In this document: one piece after another, positions 37,477 to 45,609 of the stretch
Layout of the letters: every line of letters begins with the position of its first letter
How positions within the stretch are numbered: position 1 is the stretch's first letter
Source: Novosphingopyxis baekryungensis DSM 16222
Lineage (GTDB): Bacteria; Pseudomonadota; Alphaproteobacteria; Sphingomonadales; Sphingomonadaceae
Direction: 5' to 3'
NCBI RefSeq assembly: GCF_000420305.1
Contig: NZ_ATUR01000003.1
Coordinates: 1 to 64,000 of the forward strand
DNA length: 64,000 bases
Notes under the pieces: model-generated
What the model was told of the DNA's origin: nothing
Databases searched by the model: none
Seen by the model: only the letters and a program-made list of their open reading frames with translations
Translations under genes and position numbers: made by a program

Positions 37477-38685
37477 ATGAGCAAGGTTCTGGTAATCGGC
37501 GCTGGCGGCGTCGGATCGGTCGCGGTCCACAAGATGGCGATGAATGCTGATATCTTCGGCGAAATCGCGCTGGCCAGTCGCACCAAGAGCAAATGTGACG
37601 CCATTGCGGCATCGGTGAAGGAGCGCACCGGCGTCGATATCTCCACGCATCAGATCGATGCCGACGATGTGCCCGCCACCGTGGCGCTGATCCGCCAGCT
37701 CGGCCCCAAGCTCGTCGTGAACCTCGCTTTGCCCTATCAGGATCTTAACATCATGGATGCCTGCCTGGAAACGGGCGTGCATTATATGGATACGGCCAAT
37801 TACGAACCGCGCGATCAGGCAAAGTTCGAATATCATTGGCAGTGGGCCTATCAGGACCGGTTCAAGGATGCCGGGCTGATGGCGCTGCTCGGCTCCGGCT
37901 TCGATCCCGGCGTGACCAGCGTGTTCGCCGCCTGGCTGAAAAAGCACAAGCTCGATACCATCGAGCAGCTGGACATATTGGACTGCAATGGCGGCGACCA
38001 TGGCCAGGCCTTTGCCACCAATTTCAACCCGGAAATCAACATCCGCGAAGTGACCGCGCCCGCCCGCCACTGGGAAAATGGCGAATTTGTCGAGACGCCT
38101 GCGATGCAGGTCTCCCAGAAGTTCGACTTCGAGGGCGTGGGCGAAAAGACCATGTACATGATGTATCATGAGGAGCTGGAGAGCCTCGCCAAATTCCTGC
38201 CCGAGCTCGAGCGCGCGCGCTTCTGGATGACCTTTGGCGAGGAGTATATCAAGCATCTCACCGTGTTGCAGAATGTCGGCATGACGCGGATCGACCCGGT
38301 GATGTACGAAGGGCGCGAGATCGTGCCGCTGCAGTTCCTGAAAGCCGTGCTGCCCGAACCGTCCAGCCTGGGCGAGACGACCAAGGGCAAGACCAATATC
38401 GGCGACATCGCCACCGGCATCGCCAAGGATGGCGAGCGGCGGACCTATTATATCAACAATATCTGCGACCATGAGGACGCCTATGCCGAAACCGGCAATC
38501 AGGCGGTGAGCTACACCACCGGCGTGCCCGCGATGATCGGCGCGGCCATGATCCTCACCGGATCATGGAGCGGCGACGGCGTGTTCAACATGGAGGATTT
38601 CGATCCCGATCCGTTCATGGCCATGCTGAACGATCACGGCCTGCCTTGGCAGGTCGCCGAGCTGGACGGGCCGCTGGATTTCTAG
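37477..38685 (+). CDS. Carboxy(nor)spermidine synthase, saccharopine dehydrogenase family
   Basis: NADPH-dependent enzyme that joins putrescine (or 1,3-diaminopropane) with aspartate semialdehyde to form carboxyspermidine. The 402-residue protein has the Rossmann start MSKVLVIGAGGVGSVAVHK, and DTANYEPRDQAKFEYHWQW, GSGFDPGVTSVFAAWLKK, HLTVLQNVGMTRID typical of the saccharopine dehydrogenase-like CANSDH group. The start at 37477 is preceded by CGGAG; the longer in-frame reading upstream is the shadow of the opposite gene. Together with the decarboxylase at 39953 it makes spermidine, and the next gene (MFS) is on the other strand, sharing a CTAG stop. Confidence 0.85.
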   Translation: MSKVLVIGAGGVGSVAVHKMAMNADIFGEIALASRTKSKCDAIAASVKERTGVDISTHQIDADDVPATVALIRQLGPKLVVNLALPYQDLNIMDACLETGVHYMDTANYEPRDQAKFEYHWQWAYQDRFKDAGLMALLGSGFDPGVTSVFAAWLKKHKLDTIEQLDILDCNGGDHGQAFATNFNPEINIREVTAPARHWENGEFVETPAMQVSQKFDFEGVGEKTMYMMYHEELESLAKFLPELERARFWMTFGEEYIKHLTVLQNVGMTRIDPVMYEGREIVPLQFLKAVLPEPSSLGETTKGKTNIGDIATGIAKDGERRTYYINNICDHEDAYAETGNQAVSYTTGVPAMIGAAMILTGSWSGDGVFNMEDFDPDPFMAMLNDHGLPWQVAELDGPLDF

Positions 38686-39914
38686 TCGGTCGATTTGGCC
38701 GCCAACGGCTGCCCGGCCTGGGTTCCGGGCCTCGGCAGCCGCCGGGCCAGGGCCGACAGGCCGAGCACGCTGATCGCCAGCATGAGAACCAGCAGGCAGC
38801 TGCCGGTCCATCCCAACAGTTCATAGGTGGCGGTGGCCGCCCAGCTGACCATGCCACCGCCGATGAACATCAGCATGATATAGACTGTCATCAGCCGCGT
38901 GCGGATGGCGGGCTCCTCGATCAGAATGGTGGCGCGTCCGCAAATGTCGATCACCGGGCCGACGGCGGTCAGGATGAGCAGCGGCGCGACGAGGATCCAC
39001 AGGCTGTCCTCGCCCAAAAACAGCAGGATGGCGGCAACCAGCTGGATGCATGCCACGATCAGCCGGGCCTTGCGCGGGCCGATCCGGTCCGTCCATTTGC
39101 CCAGCGGCGGCGTGATCGCCAGATTGATGATCGAAACGCCCGCCAGATAGCCGACCACATCCACGCCATAGCCGATATCGGGCAGATGCAGGCCGATGGC
39201 GAGCCAGACCGACAGGAATATGCCGAAGTTCAGGCCCTGGATCGACCCTGACAGAAGAACATGGCGGTTGCCGCGGGCCAGCGTGAAGATGGAGCGCAGC
39301 AACGCGGCATAGCTCATCTGCTCTTCCGGTGCGCGCGCCGTCCGGGGCTCACGCATCAGCCAGGGCAGCACGGCGCAGACCAGCGCCAGCAGCAGCGCGG
39401 CAATCCAGTAGATGGTGCGCCAACCGAAATATTCGCCGATCACGCCGGCCCCCAATCGTGCCAGCAGAATCCCCAGCGCCACGCCGGTCGTCACGATCGC
39501 CACGGCATGGCCCAGCTGCCTGGGGTCCACCCGTTTCGAAACATAGGCCGGGATCAGATAGGGCGTGATCGTGAACAGGCCGAGGACCGTCGAGGCGATC
39601 AGGAACAGGCGGAAATCCTCCACGAACCCCATGGCGACGATCGCGATGAACTGGCCGATCGTGAAGACCGTGGCCAGCCGCACATTGCGCACCCGGTCGC
39701 CCAGCGGCAGAAACAGGAAGATGCCCAGCGCCAGAGCGATCTGGTTGAGCGCCGGCACCGCGCCGATCATCGCATTGCTGACCCCGAAGGCGGCCGCCAC
39801 CGGCGCCACGATCGGGTGGATATAATAGGCATTGGCCACCACCACCGCCGTGGCCAGCGCCAGCGCATAAAGCTGCCCGCGTGACAGATAATCTTCGCTT
39901 TCGTGATCGTCCAA
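38682..39914 (-). CDS. MFS transporter inside the polyamine cluster
   Basis: A 410-residue major facilitator with 12 predicted membrane helices (LALATAVVVANAYYIHPIVAP, PALNQIALALGIFLFLPLGDRVR with a motif A-like loop, TPYLIPAYVSKRVD, GLNFGIFLSVWLAIG). Substrate is unknown. It is read against the two flanking polyamine genes and shares with the synthase the tetranucleotide CTAG, which gives TAG stops on both strands. Placement suggests polyamine or precursor export, but the reverse direction makes this weak. Start at 39914 is 38 bases from the decarboxylase start region, so the promoters must be shared or overlapping. Confidence 0.8.
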   Translation of the reverse strand: MDDHESEDYLSRGQLYALALATAVVVANAYYIHPIVAPVAAAFGVSNAMIGAVPALNQIALALGIFLFLPLGDRVRNVRLATVFTIGQFIAIVAMGFVEDFRLFLIASTVLGLFTITPYLIPAYVSKRVDPRQLGHAVAIVTTGVALGILLARLGAGVIGEYFGWRTIYWIAALLLALVCAVLPWLMREPRTARAPEEQMSYAALLRSIFTLARGNRHVLLSGSIQGLNFGIFLSVWLAIGLHLPDIGYGVDVVGYLAGVSIINLAITPPLGKWTDRIGPRKARLIVACIQLVAAILLFLGEDSLWILVAPLLILTAVGPVIDICGRATILIEEPAIRTRLMTVYIMLMFIGGGMVSWAATATYELLGWTGSCLLVLMLAISVLGLSALARRLPRPGTQAGQPLAAKSTD

Positions 39915-39952
39915 ACCAGCTTTCCCTTTGCGGCCACCCCGGCGCAGCGGCT

Positions 39953-41140
39953 ATGGGCCTATGCATGATGAATACGCAAGCCGGTGATCCCGGCGCCTTC
40001 GCCCATTTCGATCTCAGCCGCGTGCCCTCGCCCGCCTTTGTCGTGGACGCGGCCAGACTGCGCGCCAATCTGGAGGTGCTGGCCGACATCAAGCACCGGT
40101 CCGGCGCCAAGATTCTCTCGGCGCTCAAGGCCTTTTCGATGTGGGAAGTGGCACCGCTGCTGGCCGAATATCTGGACGGCGTGGCCACCAGCGGCCTGTG
40201 GGAAGCGCGCTTGGCGTTCGACAAATATGAAGGCGAAATTGCCACCTATTCCCCCGCCTTCAAGGCGGAGGATCTGGCCGAGATCGCCGCGATATCGGAC
40301 CATATCATCTTCAATTCGCCCGATCAGATCGCCCGGCACAGCAAGGCGATCATCGGCCTGCGCGATGCCGGCGAGCAGTTCGACATTGGCTTGCGCATCA
40401 ACCCGCTGCATGCCGAGGGGGAGATTGCGAAATATGATCCCTGTCAGCCGCACAGCCGGCTGGGCTTTCCCATCGATCAGCTGGCCGATGCGCATATCGA
40501 CGCGATCGACGGCATCCATTTCCACAGCCTGTGCGAGCAAGGCTTCGAGCCGCTCTACCGCACCTGGGAAGCGATCGTGCCCTTTCTGGAGCCCTATATC
40601 GGCGACCTGAAATGGCTGAACTTCGGCGGTGGGCACCACATCACCCGCGCCGACTATGCGCGTGACGAGCTGGTGGAATTTCTCCACGATGTGGCCGAAA
40701 CCACCGGCTGCGAGGTGTATCTGGAACCCGGCGAGGCGATCGCGCTGGACGCCGGTATCCTCGTTGGCGAATTGCTCGACGTGATGGACAACGGCATGCC
40801 TGTGGGCATCACCGATATCAGCGCGACCTGCCATATGCCGGACGTGATCGAGGCACCCTATCGCCCCGCCATGCTGGGCGAGGCGCGCGATGGCCCGGTC
40901 ATCCGGCTCGGCGGGCCGTCCTGTCTGGCGGGCGACATCATCGGCGACTATCGCCTGCCCGGCCCGATGGAGCCGGGGCTGCGTTTCGCCTTTCTGGATC
41001 AGGCGCATTATTCGATGGTCAAGACCAGCACCTTCAACGGTGTGCCATTGCCCAGCATCTGGCTGTGGGACAGCGAAACCGACGAATTGCGCGAGGTGCG
41101 CCGCTTTGACTGGACCACCTTCCGCGACCGGCTGAGCTGA
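39953..41140 (+). CDS. nspC: Carboxy(nor)spermidine decarboxylase
   Basis: PLP enzyme of the alanine-racemase-like fold III that decarboxylates carboxyspermidine to spermidine. The 395-residue protein has PSPAFVVDAARLRANLEVL, PLP-lysine stretch ILSALKAFSMWEVAPLL, HSRLGFPIDQLADAHID, FHSLCEQ, LNFGGGHHITRADYARDELV and the C-terminal YLEPGEAIALDAGILVG. The start is uncertain: ATG codons at 39953, 39965 and 39968 are all possible and none has a strong ribosome site. It follows the synthase (with the MFS gene between, on the other strand) and precedes ornithine decarboxylase in the same direction. Confidence 0.88.
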   Translation: MGLCMMNTQAGDPGAFAHFDLSRVPSPAFVVDAARLRANLEVLADIKHRSGAKILSALKAFSMWEVAPLLAEYLDGVATSGLWEARLAFDKYEGEIATYSPAFKAEDLAEIAAISDHIIFNSPDQIARHSKAIIGLRDAGEQFDIGLRINPLHAEGEIAKYDPCQPHSRLGFPIDQLADAHIDAIDGIHFHSLCEQGFEPLYRTWEAIVPFLEPYIGDLKWLNFGGGHHITRADYARDELVEFLHDVAETTGCEVYLEPGEAIALDAGILVGELLDVMDNGMPVGITDISATCHMPDVIEAPYRPAMLGEARDGPVIRLGGPSCLAGDIIGDYRLPGPMEPGLRFAFLDQAHYSMVKTSTFNGVPLPSIWLWDSETDELREVRRFDWTTFRDRLS

Positions 41141-41303
41141 ACCGGCGGAACGGTCGCCAGGCCGGGCCGTTCATACTCCAAACACCAAAACCACTTTACA
41201 GCGCTTCGGCGCACCCATATATCGCGCGTCCGCTGCCCCATGGGGACTTCCAAACCGCAAGGCAGCTTAAAACTGAAACGAAATCCTTTGGGGGTCCCTT
41301 GAA

Positions 41304-42500
41304 TTGCACGATTTTCCTGACGCTCTCGCTGTAGTCCAGGCCACTTCGCCGGACGAACCCGTGACGCTGGTCCGCCCTCATGCGGCGGAGCGCGCGGCGC
41401 GTTTTTTCGTGGAGAATTTCCGCGGCAAGACGCTCTACGCGGTCAAGGCCAATCCATCGCCGGCACTGCTGCGCACCTTGTGGCGCGCTGGCGTGACGCA
41501 TTTCGACGTCGCGTCCATCGCCGAGGTGCGTACTGTTCGTTCGGCGCTCCCGCAGGCCAAGCTGTGCTTCATGCACCCGGTCAAGGCCGAGAGCGCGATC
41601 GCCGAGGCATATGCAAAACATGGCGTGCGCACCTTCTCGCTCGACAGCCATGAAGAGCTGCAGAAGATCCTGCGCGCCACCGATCATGCGACAGACCTCG
41701 ATCTGTTCGTGCGTATCCGCGTGCCGAGCGACCATGCGCAGTTGAGCCTTGCCGCCAAGTTCGGCGCGCAACCGCATGAAACACCGCAGCTTTTGATGGC
41801 CGCGCGGCAGGCCGCCGATGGCCTTGGCATCTGCTTCCATGTCGGCAGTCAGGCGATGAGCCCGCATGCCTATGTGAGTGCGATCGAGCGCGTGCGCGCA
41901 GCCATTGTCGAGGCTTCCGTGCTGGTCGACTATATCGATGTCGGCGGCGGCTTTCCCTCGGTCTATCCGGGGCTGGAGCCACCGGCGCTGCAGCAATATT
42001 TCGATACCATATACCGCGCCTATTGGGATCTGCCGATCAGCTATTCGGCCGAACTCTGGTGTGAGCCTGGCCGTGCCCTGTGCGCGGAATATAACTCCAT
42101 CATCGTCAAGGTGGAGCGCCGCCGCGGTACCGAATTATACATCAATGACGGTGCCTATGGCGCGCTGTTCGATGCCGCCCATATCGGCTGGCGCTTCCCG
42201 GTGAAGCTGCTGCGCGCGCAGGATAACGAGGCCGAACTGACCGAGTTCAGTTTCTACGGGCCTACCTGCGACGATCTGGATCATATGACCGGCCCGTTCC
42301 TGCTGCCCGAAGACATCAAGGTGGGCGATCATATCGAGATCGGCATGCTTGGCGCTTATGGGTCTGCCATGCGCACCCAGTTCAACGGGTTCGGCACGAG
42401 CGGCTGCCTGGTGGTCGCCGACGAGCCGATGGAAAGCCTCTACCGTGAAGTCCCTGCGGAACCCGGCACCGACAATGTGGTGGCCATCGGCAAACGCTGA
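41304..42500 (+). CDS. Ornithine/lysine decarboxylase, fold III type
   Basis: PLP enzyme that makes putrescine from ornithine. The 398-residue protein has Lys48 in TLYAVKANPSPALL, FDVASIAEVRTV, HVGSQAMSPHAYVSAI, YIDVGGGFPSVYPG, ELWCEPGRALCAEY and the catalytic cysteine in FYGPTCDDLDH, the pattern of eukaryotic-type ornithine decarboxylase. The start is TTG at 41304 because no ATG lies near the homology start and GGGGG is 9 bases upstream; rare starts keep translation low. It completes a three-enzyme route (decarboxylase, carboxyspermidine synthase, carboxyspermidine decarboxylase) to spermidine. A clear terminator follows at 42507. Confidence 0.87.
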   Translation: MHDFPDALAVVQATSPDEPVTLVRPHAAERAARFFVENFRGKTLYAVKANPSPALLRTLWRAGVTHFDVASIAEVRTVRSALPQAKLCFMHPVKAESAIAEAYAKHGVRTFSLDSHEELQKILRATDHATDLDLFVRIRVPSDHAQLSLAAKFGAQPHETPQLLMAARQAADGLGICFHVGSQAMSPHAYVSAIERVRAAIVEASVLVDYIDVGGGFPSVYPGLEPPALQQYFDTIYRAYWDLPISYSAELWCEPGRALCAEYNSIIVKVERRRGTELYINDGAYGALFDAAHIGWRFPVKLLRAQDNEAELTEFSFYGPTCDDLDHMTGPFLLPEDIKVGDHIEIGMLGAYGSAMRTQFNGFGTSGCLVVADEPMESLYREVPAEPGTDNVVAIGKR

Positions 42501-42506
42501 TCGCAC

Positions 42507-42545
42507 GGCGCTCCTGTTCCTGACATGGAAACAGGAGTGCCTTTT
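42507..42545 (+). terminator. Intrinsic terminator after ornithine decarboxylase
   Basis: GGCGCTCCTGTT (42507-42518) pairs with AACAGGAGTGCC (42530-42541), one G-T pair included, and TTTT follows. It begins six bases past the stop codon. Confidence 0.75.
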
Positions 42546-42618
42546 CATTGCCAGCCACCGCGATTGACGATCGCCCTTTCCGCGCGCATCCCTTCTCCCG
42601 AATAATAGGGAGAGAGAG

Positions 42619-43047
42619 ATGATCGATACTGCAATTCTGATTCCCGCTGCGGCGCTGATCTGCTGGACGCTGGTGATGCTCTACTGGATGCTGCTGACGC
42701 GGATGCCGGCGATTGCGAAGGCGGGGATCGACATGGGCGCGCAGCCCGGAGGACGTGGCAGCGATCTAGAGGGGATTGTTCCTGCAAAAACGCAGTGGAA
42801 AGCCCATAACTACAACCATTTGCATGAGCAACCTCTGCTCTTTTATGCCGTCACTGTGATATTGAGCCTGACCGGCGGAACTACTGATCTGACATGGGGC
42901 CTGGCCTGGGCCTATGTGGTCATCCGCGTCGTGCACAGCATCTGGCAGTCCACCGTCAATAGCGTGCCCGTTCGCTTCGGCCTGTTCCTGCTCGGCAGCA
43001 TCATTCTGACGATCCTGGCCGTAATGGCGTTAATTCAGGCGCATTAA
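42619..43047 (+). CDS. MAPEG-family membrane protein
   Basis: A 142-residue protein with about four membrane helices (TAILIPAAALICWTLVMLYW, QPLLFYAVTVILSLTGGT, WGLAWAYVVIRVVHSI, FGLFLLGSIILTILAVMAL) and the MAPEG-like loop AHNYNHLHEQPLLFYA, with conserved Asn and Glu, and RVVHSIWQSTVN. Eukaryotic relatives are glutathione S-transferases or peroxidases of the membrane; bacterial MAPEG proteins are mostly uncharacterised. The start follows GGGAGAGAGAG. It is monocistronic between the ODC terminator and the convergent methyltransferase gene. Confidence 0.85.
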   Translation: MIDTAILIPAAALICWTLVMLYWMLLTRMPAIAKAGIDMGAQPGGRGSDLEGIVPAKTQWKAHNYNHLHEQPLLFYAVTVILSLTGGTTDLTWGLAWAYVVIRVVHSIWQSTVNSVPVRFGLFLLGSIILTILAVMALIQAH

Positions 43048-43079
43048 GATATAGGCATGCCGGTGGTCAGGGGCTCTAG

Positions 43080-44321
43080 TCAGGGGCTGGGGCGTTCGAA
43101 CGCCCCCACCAGTTCCACATGGGTGGACCAACGGAACTGGCCGACCGGCGTGATCCTGCGCAAGCGATAGCCGCCCTCCACCAGGCGGGCGGCGTCCTTG
43201 GCGAAACTTGCCGGGTTGCAACTGACATAGGCAATGCGCGTGGCCGTAGCCTCGGCCAGGCGCAGACATTGCTCGCGCGCGCCGGCCCGTGGCGGGTCCA
43301 GCACGACCGCACCGAACCGGTTCAGCTCCGCGGTCTCCAGCGGGCGACGGAACAGGTCACGATGCTCGGTGACGGCATGAAGCCGCGCGGCATTGGCTCC
43401 GGCTTTCAGGCTTTCGATGGCGGCCCGGTCCGCTTCCGCGGCATAGATGCGGCGGCTTTCGCCCGAGGGGCTCACGCCCAGGGACAGGGCAAAGGTGCCC
43501 AGCCCGGCAAACAGATCGGCCACGGTATCCGCATCTCCAATGGCGCTGAGAACGGCGTCCAGAAGCACCGCCTCTCCGTCTGCGGTGGCCTGCAAAAAGG
43601 CACCGGGCGGCAGCGGCACCGTGGCCGCGCCAAAGCGCATCGTAACCGGGCGCGGCTCCCAGCGCGGCTCCGGACCATAGCCTTCATCGAGACATAGCCG
43701 CGCCAGTGCATGGGTCTCGCAGAAGGCGATGATGGCGTCATGGCCATCCAGTCCTTCGAACCGTGCGCCCTTGATGGCGATGTCTACGCCCTGATCCGCG
43801 ATGGCAAGAATGATTTCCGCGCCGCCGCCCTTGGGCAGCCGGTTGGCAAGCAGGCCCCGCAACGGCGCAATCATGGCAAACAGCCGCGGCTCCAGCACCT
43901 CGCACTGCATCATGTCCACGACATGATGGCTGCGCTCCCTCGTGAAGCCGATGCGTGGGCCTTTCGGTCCATTGATCGCATGCAGCACCGCCCGGCGTCG
44001 GCTGCGCGGCGGAGACAAGTGGGCCGGTGCGACCTCATCGGCCACAATTCCCTGTGACTCCAGCGCATTCAGAACACGTTCTGTGACAAAGTCTGACAAT
44101 GCGCTCTCATCGAGATGCTGCAACTGGCAGCCGCCACATTCGGGGAAGTGACGGCAAGGCGGCTGCGCATGATGCGGGCCGGGCACAATTTCGCCGCTGG
44201 GCGTCACATGATCGCCAGGCGCGGTGAGCGCCACATGCCGTCCGTCGGCCGTAAGCCCGTCGCCCATGGCCGCGACGCGCAGGACGAGACCGGGGTCCGT
44301 TGGGGTTGGTGCGTCGGTCAT
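43080..44321 (-). CDS. 23S rRNA (uracil-5-)-methyltransferase, RlmD/TrmA family
   Basis: A 413-residue enzyme with an iron-sulfur cysteine set in CRHFPECGGCQLQHL (three cysteines) plus QCEVLEPRLF, then the SAM domain with ADLFAGLGTFALSLG, IYAAEADRAAIESLKAGA, VVLDPPRAGA and the catalytic cysteine in AYVSCNPASF, where the uridine C6 is attacked. These fit RlmD/RumA-like m5U methyltransferases. The N-terminal TRAM-like part is short. Its ATG overlaps the lipoprotein stop (ATGA) and it is the last gene of an ispE operon. Confidence 0.86.
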   Translation of the reverse strand: MTDAPTPTDPGLVLRVAAMGDGLTADGRHVALTAPGDHVTPSGEIVPGPHHAQPPCRHFPECGGCQLQHLDESALSDFVTERVLNALESQGIVADEVAPAHLSPPRSRRRAVLHAINGPKGPRIGFTRERSHHVVDMMQCEVLEPRLFAMIAPLRGLLANRLPKGGGAEIILAIADQGVDIAIKGARFEGLDGHDAIIAFCETHALARLCLDEGYGPEPRWEPRPVTMRFGAATVPLPPGAFLQATADGEAVLLDAVLSAIGDADTVADLFAGLGTFALSLGVSPSGESRRIYAAEADRAAIESLKAGANAARLHAVTEHRDLFRRPLETAELNRFGAVVLDPPRAGAREQCLRLAEATATRIAYVSCNPASFAKDAARLVEGGYRLRRITPVGQFRWSTHVELVGAFERPSP

Positions 44322-44710
44322 CGCGCCGGCGGGCTTTTCGCGGCGTCCGCAGACTGGATGCGCGCGGGCAGACGATAGCGATTATCGTCCGACGTCACTT
44401 CGATCATGCCGTCATCGAGCAGCCGGATTTCGGTATCGTCGAAGCCATCGGCGGCGATCAGGCCGCGCCCGTCGGTCACGATCTCGAAACGCTGAAAACC
44501 GCCGTCCGGATGCTGGATGATCAGGATTTCCCGGTCGGCCCCGGATATACGGTCGGTCGAGCAGGCGCGGGCAAAATCCTCGCTGCCGGCCAGAGCGCAT
44601 TCGATCTTGTCATTGCCTGCCATCATGGCCTGCTCGCCCGCCACCGGATCGGTGCTGGAATTACAGGCGGACAGAAGGATCAGGGGAAGCAGGAGCGGGG
44701 TGCGGGTCAT
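44318..44710 (-). CDS. Small lipoprotein of unknown function
   Basis: A 130-residue protein with a lipoprotein signal peptide whose lipobox reads LLSAC (cysteine 16, followed by NSSTDP, so outer-membrane sorting is expected). The mature part is acidic and beta-rich (DREILIIQHPDGGFQRFEI, DGRGLIAADGFDDTEIRLL) with two more cysteines (ECALAG and RACSTD). No family was recognised. It is squeezed between ispE and the rRNA methyltransferase with ATGA overlaps on both sides, so it is certainly expressed with them. Confidence 0.78.
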   Translation of the reverse strand: MTRTPLLLPLILLSACNSSTDPVAGEQAMMAGNDKIECALAGSEDFARACSTDRISGADREILIIQHPDGGFQRFEIVTDGRGLIAADGFDDTEIRLLDDGMIEVTSDDNRYRLPARIQSADAAKSPPAR

Positions 44711-45597
44711 GTCGCGGCCCGCTCTGACGCGGGCAACGCATCAGCGCAAGCGAAAGGGCGCATCCGCGCCGTCATGGTCCAGTAACCGGGAAAGCGATCG
44801 GCGATCGCGGAGTGCGCGATCATGGCGTCACGATCGCTGTCGAACAGTGCAAAACAGGTCGCGCCGGAGCCGGACATGCGCGCAGACGGGCTGAATTGGC
44901 GCAAATGGTCCAGCAGCGCGCCAATTTCCGGCACCAACGCGATGGCGGGCTCCTGCAGATCGTTGCGGGCTTCGCCGAACAGCGCTGCGAGGCTGCGCTG
45001 CGCCAGGGCGCCGCTATCGCGGCCATTCCAGCGTTGAAAGATCTGCGCTGTCGACACGCCGATGCCGGGATTGACCAGCAATATGTGGGCCTGCGCCAGC
45101 CCATCGATCTCTTCGAACGCCACATCGTCGCCCCGCCCTGTGCCCAAGGCGGTGCGGCTGAACAGGCACGCAGGCACATCGGCGCCAAGCGACGAGGCCA
45201 GCGCGGCATAGTCCTGCAGTGGCCGATCCAGGCCCCAGAGCCGGTCCAGAAGACGGATCGCCGCCGCCGCATCCGCCGATCCGCCTCCGATGCCGGAGGC
45301 AACCGGCAAATGCTTGTCGAGCGACAGCGCCGCCGCACGGCCCGGCGCAAATTGCTCGGCCATGCTGTGGGCGGCGCGCATCACCAGATTATCATGACCA
45401 TCACCATCGAGCGACGATGCGAAAGGACCGGTGACGCGCAATGACATGGTATTGGCCATGGCAGCGCTCAGCCGGTCGCCATCGTCGACAAAGGCAAACA
45501 GCGTTTCGATCGCGTGATAGCCATCGTCCAGCCGTCCGCGAACGTGCAACGCCAGATTGATCTTGGCGTAAGCGGTCTCGACTTCAGAAACGGTCAC
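44707..45597 (-). CDS. ispE: 4-diphosphocytidyl-2-C-methyl-D-erythritol kinase
   Basis: GHMP kinase that phosphorylates CDP-methylerythritol in the MEP route to isoprenoids. The 296-residue protein has YAKINLALHVRGRLDDGYHAI with the substrate Lys/Asn, the ATP loop PVASGIGGGSADAAAAIRLL and the third GHMP motif MSGSGATCFALFD. It is the first gene of a unit with a lipoprotein and an rRNA methyltransferase, and lies 12 bases after the ETF-QO gene, so all four may share a promoter. Confidence 0.95.
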   Translation of the reverse strand: MTVSEVETAYAKINLALHVRGRLDDGYHAIETLFAFVDDGDRLSAAMANTMSLRVTGPFASSLDGDGHDNLVMRAAHSMAEQFAPGRAAALSLDKHLPVASGIGGGSADAAAAIRLLDRLWGLDRPLQDYAALASSLGADVPACLFSRTALGTGRGDDVAFEEIDGLAQAHILLVNPGIGVSTAQIFQRWNGRDSGALAQRSLAALFGEARNDLQEPAIALVPEIGALLDHLRQFSPSARMSGSGATCFALFDSDRDAMIAHSAIADRFPGYWTMTARMRPFACADALPASERAAT

Positions 45598-45609
45598 AGC
45601 AATGCCGCA

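Noticed and set aside
41141-41303. speF-type leader RNA before ornithine decarboxylase
   Set aside because: speF RNAs are about 400 bases long; the gap is 163 bases and I could not fit the structure.
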